Below are positions 1 to 12,065 of a stretch of 64,000 nucleotides of DNA, in pieces. Source of the stretch: Ptychodera flava (Eukaryota; Hemichordata; Enteropneusta; Ptychoderidae); the NCBI RefSeq assembly GCF_041260155.1, contig NC_091936.1, positions 41,381,963 through 41,445,962 on the forward strand, written 5' to 3'. Numbering within the stretch: position 1 is the stretch's first letter; each line of letters starts with the position of its first letter. The notes under the pieces are model-generated. The model worked only from the letters and a program-made list of their open reading frames with translations. It was not told where the DNA came from and made no database searches. Position numbers and translations under genes: made by a program.

Positions 1-751
1 AGACTACGCCAGAACAACAAACAAAGGAATCAGAATAGCTCTAAAAATTGATTGTTAAAAACCGTGAACAATGTAAACAAAACAATACATGAACCGATGA
101 ATGCCCATGTGATCGCCATTATGTGCCAGAAATGACACTTAATTATCTCAGGTATCAACGAGAAGAAGCCAAGTAACATGAAATATCCTACTTCTAAACT
201 GGTTCATTGCAGATTAAGTTACATCAATATACTCCTTTAGACTTTGCGTCGACCAATACAGGTCCGCAAATATATAACCAAAGACTTACATAGATCCGTG
301 TACACTTCGCAGTTACTGATTGATTCATGATCAAAATATTTATTCAGATGGGTTAAGGTATTGTTCCATCCCTATCAGTTGACTCCGGATCCCGGGCTCT
401 GGATTCTACACGAACATTCCTTCAAATTGACGGGGTTTACATTTGCAAACTTTCACATTTTGTCTGATGGTTTAACATTGTAAAAATTACTTGCCAGTCA
501 AACAGTATGCAATGTCTCATTTTCAGAGTGCTACATGATGCATGTTTATTAAATGTCAACTGCGTCTTTTAGATGAAAAATTACAAACCGCATATAGTCG
601 ACGTCGGCTCTATTTTTGCGGTGATTTCGTCGGGGACTAACATTCAATCCCGCACATTTAGATAAACAAGAGCAAAATGTTTAAGCAAAGTTGAAATTCA
701 GAGCAATATTCGCCAATGTATCCATGCGTTCAACAGAATATTATATATAAG

Positions 752-813
<62 letters not shown>

Positions 814-2981
814 CACACATATATATATGCTCCAAGCTCAGACAACAATACCGGTATACATATGAACTGATCGATCGGAATGTTAATAGGGTTTTAGGGT
901 CAGAATCGGGCCATATAAAATGTTGATTGTGATTTGAGCGCAGACAGGTGCGCAGTTCTCTACTGATTACGAATACCACTTTTCAAGTTTGGCATCAGCC
1001 TCGTTGTCATGGAGTGAACTGCCTAACATGTGACCGGCGATATCGCTATCCGGGATATGCTCGTATTGTACATGTTACCTGCCCACCTTGAGTTTCCACA
1101 GAAATATAAGCGTTCAGCAATCTTGCTAAACAGGCTTTACAAGAATACACGTGGCATTTAGCAGCTCAAAAAAACACTTTTATGTCAAAATCTGAGATGC
1201 CCTATAAGTTCCGTTACTATATCCACGTAACCTAAATTATGCAGTAAACTCAGTACAATCAAAGTAAAATTATTGTACAATATCAAAAGACTAGTCAACA
1301 ACGCTGTATAGTAACCATACTCGATAAAAATTCTTATATAAGGTGCTAAAAGTCTGAATCTTTTTTACCGAAATTTCTTGACTCAGTTTTATGGATGTAA
1401 TTCCTAATGCATTCAACATTTACTCGCTCTCTGTATACACGATTTTTTCTAATACCTTTTATAAATACCGAATGTAGGGTAGAATTTTTCTAATGCTGAT
1501 TTATTGATATGTTGCAAACTGTCTTGTCATGTTGACAATCGTACAAAGTGGTATATTTTTAGCGCTCATGTATGATTTTTTTGTAAATAATTGTGGTGTA
1601 TTTTGTATATGATTGCATGTTGATGGATAGAGCTGGTGTTTTAGCATTTTTAAAGTGGCCTTATAATGAAACTAAATTTTTGGATGTCTTTGTCACAGTT
1701 GAGAGGAATATATCCTTTATAGAAATCCGTCATTGTTGTCATCGTCATAACTACGATATGATTGTGATCATCGTCGTCATTCTCACTCGGTTATCATCAT
1801 CGTCATTATTATTATTATCATGATCATCATCATTATCGATGTAATCGACAAGAAGAACTCAAATATACTCGGTATCAAGAAGCGGTAGGAAGATTCAAAT
1901 GTGAAGAAAAATTGTTGCCCATTGACGTGTATATATCCGTAAAATAGCCTTGATAACATTGTTCAACATGAAAGAAAAGAAAAATTAAGACTTCTGCCCA
2001 ATAACGCTTGAAAAATCCCTGCCAGCGTAAGTTACCTCGATAGTCTATACACAATTTACAATCTTCGGTTTTAGCGGGGACGATTCTCATAGATCACGTG
2101 ACTAGTGGTTCAATTACCGAATATTTATCCAATAATTACTTACTGAAATGATATAACTGAAATGTTAACACAAGTATTATCTCTTGTACCATTCGACTTC
2201 CGTCATTTTCAAGATGTAATTTGACCTATATTCATATTAGCGGAGTAAAGGGTTATCTATCATTGGGTGGTGTTAGATTCAGAAAAAGGATATTCTCGCA
2301 TGTTTATGAAGTCATTTTAGGGCTTCGATTCAAGTATATAGTTTTGAGTATTTTGTAATTAAACTTCCAAAGCATCTTTTCTATACCATACATGTAAGAT
2401 TTCGAAGTAACGATACAATAAAAATAACTGTGTAAATATTTTCATGCCGTTGATTCATTTGTTAACTGTGATTGGAAGTAGCACCATTAATTTCCTGGTG
2501 AGTTTGTGCTTTGTTTTAGCCGACAATTCCTTGCCACTGTGCTGATCACATCAAAAACCAAGTAATAATCCTAGTACGTGTATTCAGGTTCATTTCCATG
2601 CGTAACGGTATCCCTGCATCATTTGATGTTGTTGGCAAACGTACTCATTTTTAAAAAATAAGTTGTTTGTCTATAGAGATAAGCAGACTGTCAGTTATCG
2701 AGTGGGTCACCTTTCTGGTGAGCAAACTTCAGCTTCACTAGTACTATAAATATGAAGTACAGTCCCTCCACTTTGGTATTATCAAGCTATGTATATCTGT
2801 CAAGCCAGGTGAAACTCAGAGCAGGGCAGAAGAGCGCCCCCTGCAGCTGCCTATTTCAAGCAATAAGTGGGCTTTGAAGAATTCGGAAACATCAAGAGGC
2901 AGACTTTGATATCTATGACCCCTTTGGAAACCCATTCCATATTACGAGCAACACGACGCGTGGTTTTGCGAAAGCATAAAG
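1..2981. other. Intergenic stretch, no gene recognised
   Basis: I see no exon of the secreted-protein family and no other recognisable coding region here. The stretch is AT-rich single-copy-looking sequence with a (TA)n tract at 754-809 and an imperfect ATC/ATT trinucleotide run at about 1795-1842. The short open frames have no domain I recognise. The far right end contains a minus-strand AATAAA (2982-2987) that could serve gene A. Confidence 0.5.
754..809. repeat. (TA)n microsatellite
   Basis: Uninterrupted TA dinucleotide run of about 28 units. It creates a spurious tyrosine/isoleucine-rich open frame on the minus strand, which should not be annotated. Confidence 0.95.
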
Positions 2982-3100
2982 TTTATTAGGTAAGTCCTCT
3001 TCTATCACACGTAACTGAGAGTTGTCAGAATAAACATTTTACTTAACATATTTGAGAGATATCCCTATACTTAGGAGACAAAAGTAAACCAATTACCAAA

Positions 3101-6100
3101 CTAATAAACTTCGCAGTTTGCGGAGCTGTACTGGGTACAGACGTCATTGTCTGTGGTTTCGGAGTACCCCTTTTCCGTGTGAAGTTGTGCTCCTGCAAGG
3201 AAACAATAGATACGATGTGACACTTCAGCGATTCTAATTGAAACAAGTTTGCAGCACTCACAAAAAAACTAGTCACTCAACCTTATACAGTTATTTCGAC
3301 GTTAATAATTCAGTGACTGCTCTTAGTATGCAGTGTCTTCAAATCATAACATTAATATGCACGAATGCGAATATCAAATGGTTTTCTGAGAACACTGAAT
3401 GAGACTTGATAAAGCCATCCATTCAACTACAGAGAAACTCGGCATATCTGGACAACTTCAAAGAATTCAAGTTTTAAGTTCTCATTGGGGATATCAAGTG
3501 AACGTCTGTAATTTTTCGAACTCCTTGTCGTGTGTTCCAATCACGTTTCGTTTTCTTATTTCTTTCTGTGCTAGAAATATCCCGTTCCAAAGTTTTAACG
3601 TGTCCACGCAGAAGTGGTTTGGATATCGTTGTTGATCAATCTCGTACATCCGTTTGGGTGCCGCATCGAAACAAGCTGTTGTATATCGAATAACTGCCTG
3701 CGTGCGCAGCGAATTCGCTCACAGGTAATCTGCATTTCGCCACGGTCACTCCACAGATATAACCGTGATTTCGCGAAGAATAACTTTGCAAAATCCAAAG
3801 GTATAGTTGCTGGCCCGTTGGACCAACAAATACGTACCTTCAATCAAGTTGTGTAAATTGCAATAGTTTGTACTGTAGTCCAGATATGCATAATCTAAAT
3901 CACTACTCGAGGTTCCCTGCAACAAGAAGAGAGTCATAATTTCCAACATCAATTGAAAGTTCGAGACATGAAGGCGTAAAGGTGAATTTTCTCTTTCACT
4001 TTATCCCGCCAAGTATTAGAAACCAGACGAGAGAGAATTTCGATGACTTAAAAGCTATACGTTTTTGAAGGTAATGCAGCTCGGAAATCAAAGTTTTGGA
4101 TTTTTATTTGATGTAATTTTGTTCGAAATATCATTACGCTATTCATTTTCGTCAGAAAACCATAGAAGTAAACTACCTAAATACTTGACGATATCTAGTA
4201 TAAAAATAAACCCTATTCTTTGGGACAACTTTACACGGCAAATGTATATTGCCGATTTTCACAGAAACAAGACTGACGTGAAATATCAATCTTCTATGCA
4301 AGTTTCGAATTCAGTTCGCACAAGCCGTAGATCAGCAAAGAATTTGGACCTTGTCAAGGGCTGTCCAAAAGAGCTTCCTAACGGACTGTATTGGGGTGGC
4401 CGATGTTGTGAGGGCTACCATCTATACCCTGGACTGGTTACTGAATCACTTGTGAACAAATCTACTGTCGGAACAGCTTGGGCACTGAACATTACTAAAT
4501 GTCGACAAATCCCACCCTGAGCGTTTGATTAACTACCCGGGATTGAAGCAAAGGATCTCTTCTTAGACATGCAAATGAATATCGAGATTAGCAAATGTCC
4601 ATCATGTCTTTCCGACTTCGTCAGAGACACGCAGTGTTCTTTGTAGAGAAGGATATTTCTGCTGCAGATGGCAATAAAGAGAAAAGCGGGGGCGCACTCC
4701 AAATCAAACTGAATGTACCTTTACTTTGCAGAGTCCGTCAGATTCATCCAGAATAAACCTTAACGAGTCGACATACTTATTTACGGGCGTCGTGTGCTTC
4801 CCTGTGATAGCGCCACCATCGGAAGATGTCAACTGTGAGGAAAAGTAAGTGTGAGTAATGAGAACAGAGAAATAATATATGACAAGTTGATACATGTCGT
4901 TGATTCTATTATAGGCTTTCCTGTGACTTTCTAGTGGCATGTGGTTCACAGACTGATAAAATTGTTTATGGATAATGGTCTCTGCCTTGGCATTGCATGA
5001 AAATAATATCCCTCACATCAGTCAAATATTCAAGGAATTGCGATATCAGTGAGACCCATAATGCCATTTTTATCAGCAATAATGTAGGCACTATACTGAA
5101 AATTATTATAGTGTACCTCGTAGAGACATTTTTCTCCGCCACTTTCACAATTTTCTGGTCCTTTCCATTTTTGCATTTGGCTCACGATGCGATCGTGTAC
5201 TTCCTGACATGGTAACTCGAAGGTCCTATGGATGTCGGTGTGAGGAAACAAACAAACAAACAAAAGAAATCAGTAGAAAACGTGTTGATATTTTATTGAA
5301 GCTATGGAGAAGAAAAACCTTAAATTATACTATTAATGAAATGGCAAACGTATTTCAGAAAGTTGAAACGACCATTGTTGCAGAACCTGTACCTTGGAAC
5401 AGTTGTAACGCTCAATGTGTTTTGGTTGTACAGTATGATTCAGGGATTTTGAAACTATACACTCATTTAAACAAGGAGGTGCCCGCACATATGAATGCAA
5501 CATAAAAGAGTATTTCGGTAACCTGTTTATTTCACCAATACATAAATTAATAACTCGAAAGCAGACATGGAGAATTGCAATGCCACATGTAATGGTATCC
5601 ACAAGCTTGTTACAGTTCGTTTCAAGGATAACTTGCGAATGATAAAAGTTACTCTTCCTTTGATGATCCTTATCCTGTACAAAAGCTAGTGATGGGAAAA
5701 CTTTTGGCAACTGACAATGCAGTTGGGAAAGAAGAGAGAGAGAAGGAAAATAAGATAGGACCATTTATGTACGATGTGTTTAGATCTTCATTTTAACAAT
5801 GCCTCTGACATTTGGTCAACTTTCTCCAAGAGACTGAAGTACGGTAGAGCTTATTCTCTGGTGCTCGTTTTCTTGACTCCTCGATAAAGTGTTCATTTCA
5901 AAAAAAGGTATACCGGACACTTGATAACTAAAACGGGGAGTCAATGTCCTATCAATCATTCGATACCATAATCATATCGATACTAATCGGTAAACAGAAA
6001 CGCAATCTTTGATGTCCTAAGAATATTTGCAGTACTTTGATGAACGGGAAAAACTGAAGAACTGTTAGCACACTCTGAACAGTTTCACAGATCAACGTAA

Positions 6101-9100
6101 TCCTATAGGCGGTCCAGTTGCTGCGTAAAACCATGGGAGGGCGTACTAACGACATCTCAGTGTTTTCACAATGATGACTAGTTTCAGTGTTCTTGAGGCG
6201 CACTGATCAATGTCTCGCCTTGACATTTTTCTTCTTGACTTAAAAAACAACCGATACACACTGGGTCTGCCATCAAAGCCTGGCTCACAAAATAGAGGTA
6301 ATGTTCAACATGCAATGGCATCCAAGCATTCTAAGACTTGTATATACCGGCGATGATGAGGAGAAATCAGCATTTTGGTTACTGCGCATGGCAAACGTAT
6401 ACTTAGAGAAATTATCAAATATTTCAGTTTAGGACACCGTGAACGATAACAGTCTGTTTGAGGTTAATGAAGGCATCATACTGATACCGTTGATAAGAAA
6501 GGAGGTATTAAACGAATATGACCATATCGACAAAATGAATTATGCATCAATTCACCATGGCCTTCACGAGGCTTACTAAACAGATGGTATGCCCTGCTCA
6601 CGATTCATTGGATGATAACAATATATCTGTTGCTGTTCCCAACTACGCATAAATGTCAACGAAATATTTCGGACCATGTCCCAGCCTTTGTACATCATGT
6701 GTTGTATAGCCTTTGAAGAGAACAAAATCAAATATGAAAGAGAACTCCAAAGACTTGTGCAATAAGAGGGCTAACAATCGCTCTCTGCCTATGGTGTCCA
6801 ATCCATGCCAAAATTACTACTTTGATTTTACAACACAACATGCCATTCCGGATTCTGTTTTACAATTCAACATGCTATTTCACAACACAACATGCACTTC
6901 CAAATCCTATTTTACAACTCAACATGCTATTTCACAACACATCATGCACTTCCAAATCCTATTTTACAACTCAACATGCTATTTCACAACACAACATGCA
7001 CTTCCAAATCCTATTTTACAACTCAACATGCTCTTCCCATTTCATTTGACAACACATCATGCACTTCCAAATCCTATTTTACAACTCAACATGCTATTTC
7101 ACAACACATCATGCACTTCCAAATCCTATTTTACAACTCAACATGCTCTTCCCAATTTCATTAACACATCATGCACTTCCAAATCCTATTTTACAACTCA
7201 ACATGCTCTTCCCAATTTCATTTGACAACACATCATGCACTTCCAAATCCTATTTTACAACTCAACATGCTCTTCCCAATTTCATTTGACAACACATCAT
7301 GCACTTCCAAATCCTATTTTACAACTCAACATGCTCTTCCCAATTTCATTTGACAACACATCATGCACTTCCAAATCCTATTTTACAACTCAACATGCTA
7401 TTTCACAACACATCATGCACTTCCAAATCCTATTTTACAACTCAACATGCTCTTCCCAATTTCATTTGACAACACATCATGCACTTCCAAATCCTATTTC
7501 ACAATTCAACATCCCATTCTAAAACTAGCTCTGCGGAGCAGGGCAGTGTTACTGGCTATCGAACAAGATTCAAAATGGCGGACGCGAAATGGTCCCATCG
7601 CACAGAGAGAGAAATGCAAACTTTGCACAAGTCTAAAAACGCAGCTTAGCACATTGTGTATCTAAACAAAATGAGCGTGCTCGAAAACTAGGATCGATCA
7701 CGATTATAAAATAAAAATTGGCTGTTTTTGGAAAAGAAACTGCGCGCTGCAATCAGCAGTTTTGTCTATTGTGCACCGTGCGTGGGAGGCTTATCGTGAA
7801 AGACCGAGATTTACTATATGGCGCATCTGATACGGATATGGTCCCATCGCATCGAGAGATGACAGTGGGCTTTGTGTAAGTTCAAAAGCACAGCTTAGCT
7901 CATCGTGCATCTAGACAAGTTGAGCGTGCTCAAATAGGAGATCGATCACGATTTTGGGTGAAAAAAAACCGAGTTTTCGGTGGAGAAACTGCGCGTTGCA
8001 ACCAGTGGTTGGTTTTGCCTATGGCGGTCAGCAGGGCTGTGGTGGGAGGCCTTTAGCCGGCAAAGGGTGGACCATTGGGGAGTGGAAAATTTTCGGAAAA
8101 AAAATTCCCCACAAATTTCAATAAAAATAATCAGCCAAAGAAATAGGATTTGGAAGTGCATGTTGTGTTGTGAAATAGCATGTTGAGTTGTAAAATAGGA
8201 TTTGGAAGTGCATGTTGTGTTGTGAAATAGCATGTTGGATTGTAAAATAGGATTTGGAAGTGCATGATGTGTTGTGAAATAGCATGTTGAGTTGTAAAAT
8301 AGGATTTGGAAGTGCATGATGTGTTGTCAAATGAAATTGGGAAGAGCATGTTGAGTTGTAAAATAGGATTTGGAAGTGCATGATGTGTTGTCAAATGAAA
8401 TTGGGAAGAGCATGTTGAGTTGTAAAATAGGATTTGGAAGTGCATGTTGTGTTGTGAAATAGCATGTTGAGTTGTAAAATAGGATTTGGAAGTGCATGTT
8501 GTGTTGTGAAATAGCATGTTGGATTGTAAAATAGGATTTGGAAGTGCATGATGTGTTGTGAAATAGCATGTTGAGTTGTAAAATAGGATTTGGAAGTGCA
8601 TGTTGTGTTGTCAAATGAAATTGGGAAGAGCATGTTGAGTTGTAAAATAGGATTTGGAAGTGCATGTTGTGTTGTGAAATAGCATGTTGAGTTGTAAAAT
8701 AGGATTTGGAAGTGCATGTTGTGTTGTGAAATAGCATGTTGAGTTGTAAAATAGGATTTGGAAGTGCATGTTGTGTTGTGAAATAGCATGTTGAGTTGTA
8801 AAATAGGATTTGGAAGTGCATGTTGTGTTGTGAAATAGCATGTAGAATTGTAAAATAGAATTCGGAATGGCATGTTGTGTTGTAAAATCAAAGTAGTAAT
8901 TTTGGCATGGATTGGACACCATACTCTGCCTTCCAGGAATGGCTTGACAGTTCACACCGTGTTATACGGCTGAACATAAATTAGTTTTATATGTATTTTC
9001 TTCGGGGTAATACACAAAAAACGTCCGTGTACAGCACAATTCAACACACTATTACATGTAACAAATGTACACGTCGATCAAGCACCTATTCATCCAGCTG

Positions 9101-9867
9101 ACGTTTCTGTGCATGGGAGAGGTGACTGCCACCACAGTCACCTGTGGTCTATTCGATATTTCGCTCTGCGTCTATGCGCCTCATAGAGGCGTGTACATAT
9201 GCCTTCTTCTCAGGCATATGTACACACGTCTATGGGGCGCATAGATGCAGAGCGGAATATACCCCAGGTGACTGTGCTGCCACCATGAATTCATCTCCAT
9301 ATCGTTATGTAATATGAGTTTGGAAATGTGTGTGCTCATCTCTCATAACTCAAGTCTTTCCGAGAAGATGAAGCACTAGTAACACTCGAAATTATATCAA
9401 GATTTTGTATTGTTATGAATCAATATAGCTTGTTTAATAAATGAGTTGAGATGGCACGTTGATGGGTTTCATAATTTATGAATTTGCATACCGCACGTTG
9501 CATTACGTCATCAAATGACGACAAAAAAGTGCTAATAAATTCACGCATACGTCGACGAAAACGGCGTGCAGGATGTATCTGCCAAATCGGTGATGGACAG
9601 AGAGGATAAACTCTGAGAAACGGACCAATTCAAGGATCGCAATTGACCCACAAAACAAAATACTGGACAGCCATTGTCACACATGACAGACATCGTCAGT
9701 ATCCCATCTGCTTGTATTATTGTAACCTGAAATAATTTACATAATTACTAAAAAATCCCCGGTTTCTTAACTTACCAATCAACTTTGCAAGAGGCGTGTC
9801 TTGGATATGCTCCAACTTTGATCAGACCGAACAGAAATCCGCTGATAATTGCAAACTTCACAACCAT
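3101..9867 (-). CDS. Gene A: small secreted eight-cysteine protein, five exons
   Basis: Coding exons on the minus strand are 9867-9776, 5225-5117, 4832-4719, 3916-3838 and 3192-3101. They sum to 486 nt and encode 161 residues plus stop. All junctions are GT-AG with phases 2, 0, 0, 1. Exon 1 encodes a hydrophobic signal peptide (MVVKFAIISGFLFGL...) followed by YPRHASCKVDW. Exon 2 carries LPCQEVHDRIVSQ and KWKGPENCESGGEKCLYE, exon 3 KHTTPVNKYVD and LCKVK, exon 4 YSTNYCNLHNLIE, and exon 5 VCTQYSSANCEVY then stop. Eight cysteines in the predicted mature chain suggest four disulfides in an extracellular protein. Function is unknown to me. Intron 1 (4.5 kb) is inflated by a foldback element. A minus-strand AATAAA lies at 2982-2987, about 115 bp past the stop. 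The exon model comes from reading conserved blocks across five copies and has no transcript support. The exon 1 assignment relies on its being the only first-exon-like block between gene A exon 2 and gene B. Confidence 0.82.
4065..4520 (+). other. Plus-strand open frame with a C-P...CC motif, inside intron 3 of gene A
   Basis: This 151-codon frame runs antisense through the intron between exons 3 and 4 of gene A. Its C-terminal third reads GCPKELPNGLYWGGRCCEGY followed by a run ending in NITKC, which looks like a small cysteine-rich extracellular module of the C-P-x3-P...G-x2-CC type. The N-terminal two thirds are unremarkable. It may be an exon or relic of another gene, or chance. No splice partners were found nearby. 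Confidence 0.2.
6788..8921. mobile_element. Foldback element with long inverted arrays of 52/64-bp units
   Basis: The left arm (about 6788-7520) and right arm (about 8131-8921) are reverse complements. Both outer ends carry the same unique segment (TATGGTGTCCAATCCATGCC on the left, inverted on the right). Each arm is a tandem array of two unit types: 52 bp (CTATTTCACAACACA... to CAACATG) and 64 bp (CTCTTCCCAATTTCATTTG... to CAACATG), both sharing CACTTCCAAATCC. The unique core (about 7521-8130) is a diverged direct duplication with a period near 250 bp, marked by GGTCCCATCGCA at about 7591 and 7840. It lies wholly within intron 1 of gene A. The open frames through the arrays are repeat artefacts. 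No transposase is visible. The overall form is that of a foldback or FB-like DNA element. Confidence 0.85.
7590..8090. repeat. Direct duplication in the core of the foldback element
   Basis: Two diverged copies about 250 bp apart share GGTCCCATCGCA, a GCAGCTTAGC/CACAGCTTAGCTC block, a TGAGCGTGCTC block, GATCGATCACGATT and a GAAACTGCGCG block. The copies differ at many sites, so the duplication is older than the highly uniform flanking arrays. Confidence 0.75.
9134..9276. mobile_element. Hairpin (foldback) MITE-like element
   Basis: Arms 9134-9203 and 9213-9276 are imperfect inverted copies separated by a 9-base loop. Shared blocks are CAGTCACCTG, CGCTCTGC, CTATGCGCC and GTACATATGCC. A secondary small hairpin (GGTGACTG...CAGTCACC) occupies 9121-9142. 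It lies in intron 1 of gene A, about 200 bp downstream of the foldback element in plus-strand order. No coding content. Confidence 0.75.
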
Positions 9868-11700
9868 GGTCGTACTGCGGAATTGCTACGAAATGTGGAT
9901 TTTCGCACTGTTATTACCCTTTGACCTGATTTAAATTGGGCTCTTCCGCCTTTGCACGACACCCATGCAGGACGTCAACACAACAGACCTGACCTCGACA
10001 GAGTTTGTCTTTGGTTACGGGGTTTTCCTTTTTCGGTACACTGATGACGTTCAGTCTAATTTCAGAGTTGCATACGATTTCAATTCATTCAGGACATTTT
10101 TTAAACAGGGGACTCGGTGTTGGAATGGGTTTCAAAGTCCACCAGGGATGTATTTTCGTTCCTCTTCGTTGTAAATGTTCTGCCATTTTTACTTGAAATA
10201 TTTTATCATAATCAACTAAGTTTTTACATCTAACCATTGTGTCGAGAAATCTATGCGTTTGCTATTTGTAAAGGGGCAGGTGGGTAATTCATTTATATCG
10301 TCACTAGCTCTGTGTATGCCTTCAAAAATGCATGAAAACACTGGAAAGTGTAAAATGCTTGTCCACTGTCCACCTGAATGATGATTGTCAGCTGTTGCGT
10401 CGCAGGGAGACTTCTTGTGTTGATTAATCGTTATTGTTTTCAGAAATTTTAAAGGGCGAAGGTTTCTCACTTCTCCGGTGGGAAATTTTGCATCAGTCAA
10501 ATGATTATTGGTTATCATTCTATGGATGTGATTTGCCCAACTCTAAAATCAGTGATAAGATTTACACTTTTCTGTTCGAAGGACATTATATTTTGCGATA
10601 AGGAGGAATTTTGTGAGGGCAAGAAATGAATCACTGTCTTGAATACACGCACTCGTTCCTTGAATTTAACAAGACATCAATCCTAGTGTTCCATATTCAG
10701 ATGGAGAAGAAAACAAAAGTGTCCAATTCTGCGGTGTACAGCATATATATTTACAAAAGAATTAAGAACTCGAACGCATTCTTTTGGCGATTCATGTATG
10801 AAGCCATAACAGGGATGTCAGTACAAAATGGTTCTAGGGTGGGAGGGTGGGAGGATATCTTTCACTTAGTCCTGTATCCCTGCACCGTGTGTATTCCTGC
10901 AGTTTTGTCTTTGATCTGTGGTCGAAGGTCATTGTCTGAGGTCAGTATCTGATATCGCCATGCGGCAGAATTTAGATGACACTATCTGTTCACACATGAG
11001 TAGCGATGCAATTCACATACCTCCTGGCGAAGTTGTTCCGTCGCTGAAGTAGGAGATAAGTTTACAACAAAGCTGTGATCTAATTCGCATATTAAGACAA
11101 AAGCGCTTTCATAAATTCAGCTTTAAATTTGTACTTTTCAGAGCCATCATTAATGTGGTTTGAACATTTTTTTCCATGTGCAGAAATAGTTAATTATCCA
11201 GATGTTCTAGGTACAAAAATAACATATGCGAAACAATCATCTGATATTTAAAGTGAGTTTTACCAACGATGAAATATTCTGCTGACACATTTGAACTGAA
11301 TTTCGAGCTGTTTATTTACGTTTGTACTCTTTTGATTAATACTGGTCCCGTTTTATGATTAATTCATTCTCTCTGTATAGACATAGCTGTAACGTTTACG
11401 GCACTCTTCTGTTATTTTGGGTTTTTTTTATTTTATCCCGTCATTTTGACAGCGTCAGCCGTTATTCATTTTTTTAGATTTGACTTTCATTTCCGGAAAG
11501 ATTTGCAAAACGTGTTATTATCGATAGTGTGACAGTCACCTTCACAGATTGATACCTCTTGATGTATTTCTGACTATACTTCAATTCGTTGAAAATGCCA
11601 AAATTCAACCATAACGGTTGATTACTGATAGGTACATCGATGAGATGTTGTTATCGGTAAAACATGGTGTGTGAAATTGATCTTGTCATTGCTGATTAAT
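9868..11700. other. Intergenic spacer upstream of gene A, no gene recognised
   Basis: This stretch separates the start codon of gene A from the 3' flank of gene B and would contain the gene A promoter. I see no convincing TATA box close to the start codon. Small open frames at 9965-10196 and 10626-10952 have no recognisable domains and no family exons. Confidence 0.4.
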
Positions 11701-12065
11701 AAGGGTGGTATACGCCTCGAAAGTGAAAGACTTAAACCTTTGCGCTAATTTTCTCAACAAAACTTTCAACCATTCTCAACCAAATCAAGAATGAGGGGCC
11801 GGGGGTCAATCGTTCAAAGTTTGGAACCAACGAAACAATTTACCCAACATTTACCGACGTTTGAAATTCAAAATGGCCGCCATCCGGATCCCCGTGTTAT
11901 CTTTATTGGGGAAAAATACAATTTTCAATTTTCAAAATACTAAGACACTGAAAATTTTCTCACTCAAAGAGCTTCAAAATGAAGCCCTTGAGAATGGTAG
12001 ACCAGAGAATTACTGTAAACATTTGACAGCCCAAATATCTGTTCCCGAGGCACATTGTACCTTTT
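11701..12065 (-). mobile_element. MITE, dispersed family copy 1 (inverted orientation)
   Basis: About 365 bp with imperfect inverted ends (AAGGGTGGTATACGCCTC on the left, GAGGCACATTGTACCTTTT on the right). It matches, in inverted orientation, the elements at about 19825-20191 and 46634-46973. Shared internal blocks include a CGAAAGTGAAAGACTTAA-like segment and a TTTGAAATTCAAAATGGC-like segment. The 100-residue open frame that starts at 11861 is largely this repeat. Confidence 0.65.

Noticed and set aside
1-3000. A sixth copy of the secreted-protein gene left of gene A
   Set aside because: No reverse-complement match to the first-exon (HASCKxDW), NYCxxHN or CTQYSSANC blocks was found there.
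6788-8921. Short regularly repeated units resembling a CRISPR array
   Set aside because: There are no unique spacers between units, the arrays are inverted relative to each other, and the setting is an animal intron.
6713-8955. Many overlapping 60-170-residue open frames rich in TTCTSKSYFTTQHA
   Set aside because: All are readings of the 52/64-bp foldback units on both strands, in several frames. No start or splice context supports a protein.
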